NCBI GenBank assembly: GCA_036557885.1
Contig: DATBGS010000160.1
Location: 1-19,372, forward strand
DNA: 19,372 nt
Reading direction: 5' to 3'
Origin: DATBGS01 sp036557885
GTDB lineage: Bacteria; Chloroflexota; Ktedonobacteria; Ktedonobacterales; DATBGS01
The translations under genes were made by a program, and so were the position numbers. How positions within the stretch are numbered: the stretch's first letter is position 1; every line of letters starts with the position of its first letter. Below, one piece after another: positions 13,006-19,275 of the stretch. The notes beneath the pieces are model-generated. The model worked only from the letters and a program-made list of their open reading frames with translations, did not search any database and was not told the origin of the DNA.

Positions 13006-14532
13006 CTAAGAAGGCTTTGAAGTCGCTGTTGGTTTCGGTGGCTTCGGCGTGGGGGTAGGCGGCTTCGGCGTGTTGGTGGGCACCGGCGTGGCCGTTGAGC
13101 CTGGGCGCGGCGTCGCGGTGGGCGCGGGCACCTTCGTCGGGGTGGCCGTCGTGCCCGGCGGCAAGGTTGGCTTGGGCGTAGGCGCTTGCGTTGGTTGCGC
13201 CGTCGTCCCCGGTTGCAGCGTGGCTGTCGGGCCATCCGTTGGCGCGCTGGTCGGCGCGCCAGCATTGGAACTGCTGGCAGTTACGAGGCTGGCAGGCATA
13301 TGATTGGTCAGCGTCCACGCGCCAAAAACCAGACCACCCACCGCCAGCACTGTCGCCGCGCGCAAGCGCGTAATGGTATCACGGCGCGATCTGGCCGCGC
13401 CGCTCCCAGGCACAGCCACCGCCTGCACGTCGCCCGCAGGCGCGCGCCCACCAGAAGCGATGGTCACATCACCCTGGGGACGGGCCACGCAACTCAGCAC
13501 ATAGCCAGCGCGCTTCTCTGCCGCGCTCAACGCCTCGCCCACCGGCGACACCTGGCCGGAAAGCACCCGCAGCTTGCACGCGCCGCACGCCCCGGCCCGG
13601 CAGCTAAACTCCGGGCGATACCCCTGGCGCTCCAGCGCCTCCAGCAGCGTCTCGTTTGGGCTGGCGTTCAGCGCTGCGCCCGTCTCTTGCACAGAGAGCT
13701 TGAGGCTGCCTTTGGCCCCCGCCAGCGCGCCGCTGCCCACGCGCCCACTCGCGCTTCCGGCGCGTGCCGCCTGCGAGACAAAAATCTCGGCGTGAATCTG
13801 CTCATCAGGCACACCATATTCTTCCAGCAGCCCTTGCAGGTCGCGCTTGAGGGTGTCTGGCCCGCACATATACCAGTGCGCGCGGGGTGTCAGTGCCCCT
13901 ACCTTTGCTACCACCGCTTCAGGCGTCAGACGATTGCCATCCGAGGACAGATAATGCCACTGGCGCAGCCACTGCTCCCTGGGGTCAAGTTTGCGTAGGT
14001 CGTGGCGAAAGATGATCTCGTTGGGCGAGCGTGAAGCATAATGCAACCGCACCTGGGGGCGCCGCGCTGCTGGCAGCAGCGCCAACGCGCTCAACATACC
14101 CATGATTGGCGTAATGCCGCTGCCCACCGCCACAAAGACCAGCAGCGACCCAGGCGGCAAATCAGCGGGCAGGGTAAATGTGCCACGCGGCAGGCTGGCA
14201 TAGAGCAGCGTGCCTGGCTCAACCACATCATAGAGATAGGAGGAAACGGTCCCCTGCTGAAGCCGCTTCACGGTAATCTGCCAGGGCTGATGTGGGTCGC
14301 CATTGCCAATCAGTGAATACGCCCGATGAATCATCTGGCGCGGCGTGGGAATCGCCAGCGTGACAAATTGCCCAGGCAGATAGGGAGATGGCGCCTGCTC
14401 GGAGCCGGGCATTGCCAGCGAGAGCGTAATCACCTCCGGGGCCACCTCTTCGCGGAGGACGACCTGGACGGGCAGCATGTTGGGGGGTGAAATAATGGGC
14501 AGATCGCTGCTGCTTTCACCGAGGGGGTTCAT
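13006..14532 (-). CDS. Membrane-anchored FAD/NAD(P)-binding [2Fe-2S] oxidoreductase
   Basis: This 508-residue fusion resembles the reductase component of oxygenases and CDP-6-deoxy-hexose reductase types. The FAD domain is at about 18-120 (HRAYSL at 69-74), the NAD(P) domain at about 128-250 (GSGITP 137-142, CGPDTL 223-228) and the plant-type [2Fe-2S] domain at about 275-360 (Cys311, Cys316, Cys319, Cys348). The order matches FNR-ferredoxin fusions. A membrane helix (about 392-408) and a tail of some 90 residues rich in Pro/Thr follow, which is unusual for this family. The tail should be outside and the redox domains inside. It probably feeds electrons from NAD(P)H to the haem protein downstream. 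AGGAAAGGAG precedes the ATG. The reading frame near the 3' end is suspect (a run of five C at 13051-13055). Confidence 0.9.
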   Translation of the reverse strand: MNPLGESSSDLPIISPPNMLPVQVVLREEVAPEVITLSLAMPGSEQAPSPYLPGQFVTLAIPTPRQMIHRAYSLIGNGDPHQPWQITVKRLQQGTVSSYLYDVVEPGTLLYASLPRGTFTLPADLPPGSLLVFVAVGSGITPIMGMLSALALLPAARRPQVRLHYASRSPNEIIFRHDLRKLDPREQWLRQWHYLSSDGNRLTPEAVVAKVGALTPRAHWYMCGPDTLKRDLQGLLEEYGVPDEQIHAEIFVSQAARAGSASGRVGSGALAGAKGSLKLSVQETGAALNASPNETLLEALERQGYRPEFSCRAGACGACKLRVLSGQVSPVGEALSAAEKRAGYVLSCVARPQGDVTIASGGRAPAGDVQAVAVPGSGAARSRRDTITRLRAATVLAVGGLVFGAWTLTNHMPASLVTASSSNAGAPTSAPTDGPTATLQPGTTAQPTQAPTPKPTLPPGTTATPTKVPAPTATPRPGSTATPVPTNTPKPPTPTPKPPKPTATSKPS

Positions 14533-14555
14533 GCGCTGCTCTCCTTTCCTACGTC

Positions 14556-15068
14556 TTAATCGTCGTAATTCACGTTGGACGCCTTAAACGTCCCATCTCC
14601 TTGAAAAACCCCCGTCACCTGCACCCGCCATGTGACTTGTAATATGCTGAGGGTACCCGCCCTGCCTTGATAGGTGGTTTTGCCCGTCACGATTACCGTC
14701 GTCAGCGTTCCATTAAACTGCCGCACCACGAATTGATTATTGTTGGTATCCACACTCATCACTGTTCCACGCAGCGTTGGCGCAGGCGTGTTGGTGGGTG
14801 TAGGACGTGGAACTGTGGCAGTAGGGGCAACGGCTGTGGCCGTAGGAGGGGTGGTAGCCAGGGCTTGCTGCGTGGCCGTTGCTGCCTCTTGCTGCGAAGA
14901 ACCGCTCAGCGAAGTCTTTCCAGGCTGAGCCTGGGCGTTGTTAGCAGATGATGGGAAACGGAGAGGCGCGAACGCAAACACTGCGCCTAGCGCCCCAACC
15001 AGCACTCCGCCAATGATGGAGAAGGCCAGCGCGTTGTGCGAGAGCATCCCGGTCTTTTTTATCAACAT
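14556..15068 (-). CDS. Membrane-anchored, Pro/Thr-stalked protein with a DUF5666-like domain
   Basis: The protein is 170 residues from the ATG at 15066-15068, supported by AGAGGTG just upstream. A longer opening to 15314 would put unlikely sequence before the membrane signal. One helix at about 12-33 is followed by a Gln/Ala/Thr-rich linker and a PTPTNTPAPT stalk (about 70-97), then a beta-rich domain of about 73 residues (LRGTVMSVDTNNNQFVV, 'VIVTGKTTYQGR', 'WRVQVTGVFQGDGTF'). This resembles the small OB-like DUF5666 type; the match is from memory of the pattern and not certain. It is 23 bp upstream of the oxidoreductase, hence likely co-transcribed. Function unknown; a surface protein is likely. 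Confidence 0.82.
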   Translation of the reverse strand: MLIKKTGMLSHNALAFSIIGGVLVGALGAVFAFAPLRFPSSANNAQAQPGKTSLSGSSQQEAATATQQALATTPPTATAVAPTATVPRPTPTNTPAPTLRGTVMSVDTNNNQFVVRQFNGTLTTVIVTGKTTYQGRAGTLSILQVTWRVQVTGVFQGDGTFKASNVNYDD

Positions 15069-15256
15069 GTGACACCTCTGCGCGCACAGAGAATCAACCA
15101 AAAGTCCCAGTACACTTCTGCTGCCAGTTACTTTGGGCTGACCCTCGAAGCAGCGGGCAAAAGGGACGATCAATACGCTGCAAGCAGTTGTCAGGCTCCA
15201 GAAGGCATAGCATAGTTGTAGTGCCTGAAACTGGAGATTTGTTACGCGGGAAGCAT

Positions 15257-15937
15257 TTATGGCACCAGCGTGGTGAACACCACCAGCTTTTTCGTGTACT
15301 CTTTGCCAGTCCAATCGCCGGTACAGGTAATCAAATTCAGGTTTGCGGTGGGCGCCGGACCAAAAATCTGCTGGATAATCGGGTCATCGGCGCCGCCGGT
15401 TGGGTTATAAAACGTCTGCACTTTGGTGACGACAAAATGCAGCATGGTCCCCACCTCGGTGCGCACAAATACCGAATCGCCCACCTTCAACTTGCGCAGC
15501 CCCCAGAACAGCGCGGGCGAGCCATCTTTGCGATCCAGATGCCCGGCAATCACCGCGTTGCCCACCTGCCCAGGCTTCACACCATATTCCCACCAGAAGC
15601 CCTGAAACCAGACAGGATCAGAATTTGGCCCCTCTGGGGCGGCCATCGCGCCTTTGGAGTCCACGCCTACCGGAATGATGCTGCCATTGATGTTGGCTGC
15701 CGCTGAAGTAATCCTGATGGGCAGCGGATAGTGCACTGCTGTCGTGGCGGTTGGGGCAGGCGGAGTGGTGGCTGTCGCTGTGGGCCTGACCTGTACGCGC
15801 GGCGTTGCCGGGGGCGTCAGCACCAGAGGCAGCGCAATCGAAAGCGCCGCAACAAGCGCCAGTGCTGACCCGATGCCAATCCATTTGGCGCGTGACCCCT
15901 TGCGGGGCGGTGGAATGTGTGGATAATTTGCGTTCAT
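15257..15937 (-). CDS. Sortase (class E/F-like transpeptidase)
   Basis: The protein is 226 residues from the ATG at 15935-15937. The frame stays open to 16027, but this start puts the signal-anchor helix (about 18-40) at the N-terminus; the ribosome site is weak. A Pro/Thr-rich stalk (about 42-66) leads to the sortase barrel. The catalytic His133 is in VIAGHLD and Cys205 in LITCTG. Sortases cut a C-terminal sorting signal on secreted proteins and join them to another amine. The third catalytic residue, Arg, usually lies some ten residues after the Cys before the last strand; here that stretch reads YTKKLVVF, with Lys216/Lys217 and no Arg. The substrate is unknown and no LPXTG-like signal is seen in the window. 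Confidence 0.9.
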   Translation of the reverse strand: MNANYPHIPPPRKGSRAKWIGIGSALALVAALSIALPLVLTPPATPRVQVRPTATATTPPAPTATTAVHYPLPIRITSAAANINGSIIPVGVDSKGAMAAPEGPNSDPVWFQGFWWEYGVKPGQVGNAVIAGHLDRKDGSPALFWGLRKLKVGDSVFVRTEVGTMLHFVVTKVQTFYNPTGGADDPIIQQIFGPAPTANLNLITCTGDWTGKEYTKKLVVFTTLVP

Positions 15938-15982
15938 AGGTGCTGCCCGTCGCCTCTGCTTCGCCTGATGTTGTCTCTCTGC

Positions 15983-15991
15983 ACTATAGCA
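15983..15991 (-). promoter_or_regulatory. Extended -10 promoter of the sortase gene and run
   Basis: The minus strand has TGCTATAGT (-10 at 15983-15988, TGC extension at 15989-15991), about 46 nt before the ATG. The flanks (ATGCTATAGTG) closely match the lepB site (ATGCTATAATG). No strong -35 is present. Confidence 0.5.
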
Positions 15992-16099
15992 TGGCAAGGC
16001 GCCAGAACCAGAAAAATCACCCACCACTAGCCATTTTTTCCCGTCTAAAGGGGTGGCCTCCTGGGGCTAGCAGGCCCAACACAATAGAGACATTGCTGC

Positions 16100-16129
16100 T
16101 TGACCAGCAGAGAGGCAGCGGGCTATACT
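16100..16129 (+). promoter_or_regulatory. Promoter of the small membrane protein gene
   Basis: TTGACC (16100-16105) and TATACT (16124-16129) are 18 bp apart. The gene starts 67 nt later. The -10 is identical to those at 4022, 4949 and 19090. Confidence 0.65.
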
Positions 16130-16195
16130 GAGGTAGCTTCAGAGAGTCAGGATTGACGGTTTTGGTCTGCGCGCTTTCCTGCAAGGAGGTGCAGT

Positions 16196-16729
16196 ATGTC
16201 CGCTTCCAGCAACAAGATACGTCTCGACGCGCTGCTCAGTCTGGTAGGAGATACCATTCTCTTCCTCAGTCTCCCCTTGAACTACACGACCACCACATAC
16301 AGCACGATGGGCGGATTAGGGGAAACCACTCGCCAATGGTCCACCACCCAAACTACATGGAACTACTATTTTGCCGGATTGCTGCAAGCGGATGCTGGGG
16401 CCATTGGTCCAGTTATTGTGGTCACGCTGGTTCTCTTCCTGCTCAGCCTCCCAACGCTCAGCGTGCTCTGTCTGGTCAGACCGCTCAGCCAACGCCTTTC
16501 CGCCACAGGGGTCACTTTTGCTGGCGCCTGCCTGTGCCTCTGGTTCCTCTCTGCCTGCAACAGCTTCTCGTCAAATCAAGTTTCCTTTGGCCCCACAACG
16601 ACCTTGACCCACCCTGGCCCTGGCACCTACCTGGTGCCATTGGGCCTGTTCGTGGCCGCCGGAAGCATGATTCGGCTGCACCGGCAGGTGCGCGAGCAGC
16701 TTCGCGGGCAGCGTGGAACGCGCCCTTGA
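16196..16729 (+). CDS. Small membrane protein of unknown function
   Basis: This 177-residue protein matches no family that I recognise. Helices are predicted near 12-28, 70-95, 100-120 and 145-163. A Thr/Tyr/Trp-rich outer loop (about 30-62; 'LNYTTTTYSTMGG', 'WSTTQTTWNYYF') lies between the first two, and a second polar loop (about 120-142) between the last two. The C-terminus is basic (RLHRQVREQLRGQRG), so probably cytoplasmic. The start is strong: AAGGAGGT about 7 nt before the ATG. It has its own promoter and a strong 3' hairpin, so it is a single-gene unit divergent from the sortase run. Confidence 0.8.
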   Translation: MSASSNKIRLDALLSLVGDTILFLSLPLNYTTTTYSTMGGLGETTRQWSTTQTTWNYYFAGLLQADAGAIGPVIVVTLVLFLLSLPTLSVLCLVRPLSQRLSATGVTFAGACLCLWFLSACNSFSSNQVSFGPTTTLTHPGPGTYLVPLGLFVAAGSMIRLHRQVREQLRGQRGTRP

Positions 16730-16755
16730 TGCGCCAGAGGTTGCAGAAAACGCCG

Positions 16756-16785
16756 AGGGCCGCTGCCAGTGATGGCAGCGGCCCT
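16756..16785 (+). terminator. Perfect 13-bp hairpin terminator
   Basis: AGGGCCGCTGCCA (16756-16768) pairs perfectly with 16773-16785 across a GTGA loop and is followed by GTACCTATTTT. It ends the small membrane protein gene and may also bound transcription of tRNA-Gly from the other strand. It has the same GTGA loop as the terminator at 5846-5873. Confidence 0.8.
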
Positions 16786-16806
16786 GTACCTATTTTCGCT
16801 ATCAAG

Positions 16807-16881
<75 letters not shown>

Positions 16882-16927
16882 ATGGATGAGAACAGTATAA
16901 CACCTCTTGCAGCGAAAAGCAAGCCCT

Positions 16928-17452
16928 TCACGACTCCATGAGCGCCACATACGGCAAATTGCGGTAGCGCTGCGCGTAATCTATGCCGTAGCCCACGACA
17001 AAGCGATCTGGCACCGCGAAGCCGATATAATCGGGGGTCAGCGACTTGGCGCGCCCCTTCTCTTTGTCCAGCAGCGTGCAGACCTTCAGGCTGGCCGGAC
17101 GGCGGGGGTGCAGCGTCTCCAGCAGATAGTGGAGCGTCAGGCCAGTGTCAACAATATCCTCTACGATGAGCACATGCTTGCCTTCAATTGGCGCGTTCAG
17201 GTCTTTGAGGATGCGCACCACCCCGCTTGATTCGCTGGCATTGCCATAGCTGGAGAGTGCCATCGTATCTATCTCAACGGGAAGCTGGATGGCCCGCACC
17301 AGATCAGCCAGGAAGACCAGCGCCCCGGTCAGGATGCCCACCAGCAGCACCGCTTGCCCCTGGTAATCTCGCGTGATCTGCTGCCCCAATTCCTGCACGC
17401 GCTGGCGCAGTTGCTCCGGGGAAAGATAGACTTCAGGTATCGCGTCGGACAT
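16928..17452 (-). CDS. hpt: Hypoxanthine phosphoribosyltransferase
   Basis: This 174-residue purine-salvage enzyme makes IMP or GMP from hypoxanthine or guanine and PRPP. The PRPP-binding motif VLIVEDIVDTGLTL is at 94-107, the pyrophosphate loop GILTGAL at 39-45 and the flexible-loop SSYG at 67-70. The C-terminal FVVGYGIDYAQRYRNLPYV block is diagnostic of bacterial Hpt. Length is normal. AGGAGG lies about 8 nt before the ATG. It is often next to tilS or ftsH in other bacteria; here it stands alone between tRNA-Gly and a divergent histidine kinase. Confidence 0.97.
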   Translation of the reverse strand: MSDAIPEVYLSPEQLRQRVQELGQQITRDYQGQAVLLVGILTGALVFLADLVRAIQLPVEIDTMALSSYGNASESSGVVRILKDLNAPIEGKHVLIVEDIVDTGLTLHYLLETLHPRRPASLKVCTLLDKEKGRAKSLTPDYIGFAVPDRFVVGYGIDYAQRYRNLPYVALMES

Positions 17453-17497
17453 ACGTTGTCTCCTCCTGGCAGAGCATTCCCGGCTCCAGCCATACGC

Positions 17498-17527
17498 ATC
17501 TTACCAGAAGGCCGCCTGGAGAAACAA
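17498..17527 (-). promoter_or_regulatory. Candidate promoter of hpt
   Basis: The minus strand has TTGTTT (17522-17527) and TAAGAT (17498-17503), 18 bp apart, about 45 nt before the hpt ATG. The match is moderate. The rest of the divergent region to 17629 shows nothing I can name. Confidence 0.3.
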
Positions 17528-17629
17528 GGCGTGTCTTTCCGATGTAGAGGGAACCTCTTCTGATTCGCAGCCAATGTTAAGAAAAAGGCTATTGCCCAGA
17601 TTGAACGCCAAAAATCATACTACGGAGGG

Positions 17630-17658
17630 TTGACTTCTAAAACAGTACATGATATAAA
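17630..17658 (+). promoter_or_regulatory. Promoter of the histidine kinase gene
   Basis: TTGACT (17630-17635) and TATAAA (17653-17658) are 17 bp apart. The ATG is about 150 nt further on, leaving a long untranslated leader (about 17665-17811) with only a weak TGCACA/TGTGCA dyad. Confidence 0.6.
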
Positions 17659-17811
17659 TCTTCTATTGTGCGTGCTTTTGCAGGGAAGGCATATGGTTTG
17701 CACACTGTTTGTACAGCATGTTTGCCCGAACCCTCAAGCGTGAATGTGCATCTTGAACGGAGTCTTTTGTAGATTTGTCCAGAGTCACGCATGCGATGCC
17801 AGGAGGCGAGA

Positions 17812-18852
17812 ATGCACCTCTCTGTTCCAGAACCGCCTTATATGCCGCCAGGCGCTCAGGCAACCGGCGAAAGCCCCGTTGATGTGAGCGGGCCAGCGCT
17901 CGCTCCTTCCTCCACACCAGGCGGAGAGAGGCTGGAAGGAACCGGTTATTTGCTGGAAGCGCCCACCCCGGAACACGCTACAAACTATGACAACATCAGC
18001 CCGGCCAGAGGGATTCCAGAGGAAACTCCAGGGGAGCAGGCGATAACAGCAAGCCCGGCAGAAACACCGCCCGCCCTCGAAACATTCCTGCAAGCAGCAG
18101 ATGGCACGCTCTCCGATCTGCTCAGGCTCATCAGCCACGAACTCAAAATACCTATCACCGTCGTCCAGGGGCAATTTCAGTTGGTGGAGCGCCAGCTAGA
18201 TCAGTTGATTACGCAAGAACTGGTCCCGCTGCTGGCTGGACAGCCTGATCTGGAGCAGAAGGTAGAGAGCCTGCGACAGCGCGTCCTGCGAGGTATCCAC
18301 TACTCAAAGCAGCTTGGCCGCCAGATCAACGATGTGCTGGACCTGGCGCACATCCAGCAAGGCCACTGGTCGCTGACCCTGGGGCGCTGCAATCTGGTGG
18401 CGCTGCTGCGCGAGACGGTTGAGGATTTACAGCAGCTCTGGCCCAACCGCAAGCTGCTTTTGAGCCTGCCAACCACAGACCAGGCCCCTATTTATGCCGA
18501 TGAGGTGCGCATCCGCCAGGTTATTTCGAATTATGTCAGCAATGCGCACAAATATTCGCCAGCCAATCAGTCTATCGAGATCGCTTTGCATGTGGATGCA
18601 GGGCAGGTGGGCATTTTTGTCCGCGATCACGGGCCAGGACTCTCCACCGAAGCACAGGCGCAAATCTGGCGCCGGTTTTACCGGGTGCCGGGCGTTCAGG
18701 TGCAGCAGGGATTAGAGGCCGGGTCCGGGTTGGGGCTGACCATTTGCCGACAGCTTGTTGAGGAGCATCACGGGCAGGTGGGCGTCTTCAGTGCCCCAGG
18801 AGAGGGTTCTATCTTCTGGTTCACGCTTCTGCTGCTCCGCCCGTCAGAGTAA
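17812..18852 (+). CDS. Soluble orphan sensor histidine kinase
   Basis: The protein is 346 residues from the ATG at 17812, chosen over the in-frame ATG at 17791 because AGGAGG (17801-17806) fits only the later one. A Pro-rich, probably disordered N-terminus (1-95) carries no membrane helix and no recognised sensor domain. The HisKA dimerisation domain has the phospho-acceptor His109 in LISHELKIPIT. The HATPase_c domain has the N box NYVSNAHKYSP (240-250, Asn244), G1 DHGPG (272-276) and G2 GSGLGL (304-309). The enzyme should autophosphorylate and pass phosphate to a response regulator, but none is encoded nearby. An extended helical insert (about 125-165) lies between the H box and the second HisKA helix. 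It is followed by a repeat region rather than a partner gene. Confidence 0.9.
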   Translation: MHLSVPEPPYMPPGAQATGESPVDVSGPALAPSSTPGGERLEGTGYLLEAPTPEHATNYDNISPARGIPEETPGEQAITASPAETPPALETFLQAADGTLSDLLRLISHELKIPITVVQGQFQLVERQLDQLITQELVPLLAGQPDLEQKVESLRQRVLRGIHYSKQLGRQINDVLDLAHIQQGHWSLTLGRCNLVALLRETVEDLQQLWPNRKLLLSLPTTDQAPIYADEVRIRQVISNYVSNAHKYSPANQSIEIALHVDAGQVGIFVRDHGPGLSTEAQAQIWRRFYRVPGVQVQQGLEAGSGLGLTICRQLVEEHHGQVGVFSAPGEGSIFWFTLLLLRPSE

Positions 18853-18894
18853 AATATCCAGCAGGCCCATTGCTTCATTTCTGGTCGGGCGCTT

Positions 18895-19008
18895 GCCGTG
18901 CCCCTGCTTTGAGGGGTACCATCGTCAGCCCGCCCGCCTATAGCTTCGGCAGCCTGTCCGCTTGCCGCGCCCCTTTGTTTTGGGGTAGCGCCGGCGTCCC
19001 TGCCGGCG
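18895..19008. repeat. Dispersed palindromic repeat region
   Basis: 18895-18917 is a 23-nt exact inverted copy of 9206-9228, centred on the CCCCT-N6-AGGGG hairpin (18901-18916). A variant CCCC-N8-GGGG hairpin follows at about 18970-18985, then CGCCGGC-N6-GCCGGCG (18989-18995 and 19002-19008). No ORF is evident between the kinase stop (18852) and the promoter at 19067. It may act as the 3' end of the kinase transcript. Confidence 0.65.
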
Positions 19009-19066
19009 GGGGCTGAGATGGGTCTGGCGCGTGTGGCGGCGTTGCCCGACGTGGCTCCTACAACGC

Positions 19067-19095
19067 TTGACAGCAGACGGTTTTTTCGGTATACT
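19067..19095 (+). promoter_or_regulatory. Consensus promoter of the structured leader and end gene
   Basis: TTGACA (19067-19072) and TATACT (19090-19095) are 17 bp apart. This is identical in boxes and spacing to the promoters at 3999 and 4926. Transcription should start near 19102, giving a leader of about 175 nt before the ATG at 19276. Confidence 0.8.
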
Positions 19096-19120
19096 TGGTT
19101 GCAGAATCTTAACGGCACAG

Positions 19121-19275
19121 CGCGCTGCTGTTGTTAACAGCAGCGCGTGTTGACCACGAACCTGTCAGGAGGCAGGAGCGAGGCTGAGAGATGGTATGCA
19201 GCATCTTCCAGACCGCTCTCCCAACTCCGCACCCCTCCTGACAGGTCAACACCACTCATCAGGAGGGTTTTTCGT
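19121..19275 (+). promoter_or_regulatory. Structured 5' leader with alternative anti-SD pairing
   Basis: Hairpin P1 (19121-19132 with 19136-19147) is a perfect 12-bp stem with a GTT loop. The second domain pairs 19161-19172 perfectly with 19234-19245 and extends by GTTGACC (19149-19155) with GGTCAAC (19244-19250), which share two G residues. Inside it are GGAGCG/CGCTCT, CTG/CAG and AGATG/CATCT helices with an 8-nt apical loop (19194-19201). The 3' strand CCTCCTGA (19234-19241) is also complementary to TCAGGAGG of the ribosome site (19259-19266), an exact copy of the upstream strand 19165-19172. The two pairings are mutually exclusive. I recognise no known riboswitch or T-box class. Confidence 0.75.
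19191..19241 (+). CDS. Possible 16-residue leader peptide (uORF)
   Basis: ATG at 19191 opens a frame reading MVCSIFQTALPTPHPS and stops at TGA 19239-19241, inside the anti-Shine-Dalgarno strand. A GAGG lies 7 nt before the ATG. There is no run of one amino acid; proline makes up three of the last six residues. If translated, a ribosome ending here would cover the anti-SD strand and change pairing around the downstream start. It could be chance. Confidence 0.3.
   Translation: MVCSIFQTALPTPHPS

Noticed and set aside
13049..13303. Gly/Val-rich + strand frame
   Set aside because: It is the complement of the Pro/Thr-rich tail repeats of the oxidoreductase.
15069..15314. Longer N-terminus for the DUF5666-like protein
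   Set aside because: The ATG at 15068 with AGAGGTG gives a signal anchor right at the start. The upstream part has no protein-like features, and I saw no clear promoter there.
19181..19245. TPP riboswitch suggested by GCTGAGAG
   Set aside because: The rest of the TPP core (ACCC, GAACCTGAT after the CTGAGA, and the TAATGCCAGCGTAGGGA side) is absent in the required order.
19096..19275. T-box or SRP RNA
   Set aside because: There is no T-box TGGNACCGCG bulge or SRP domain IV consensus, and the helix leads straight into a ribosome site.
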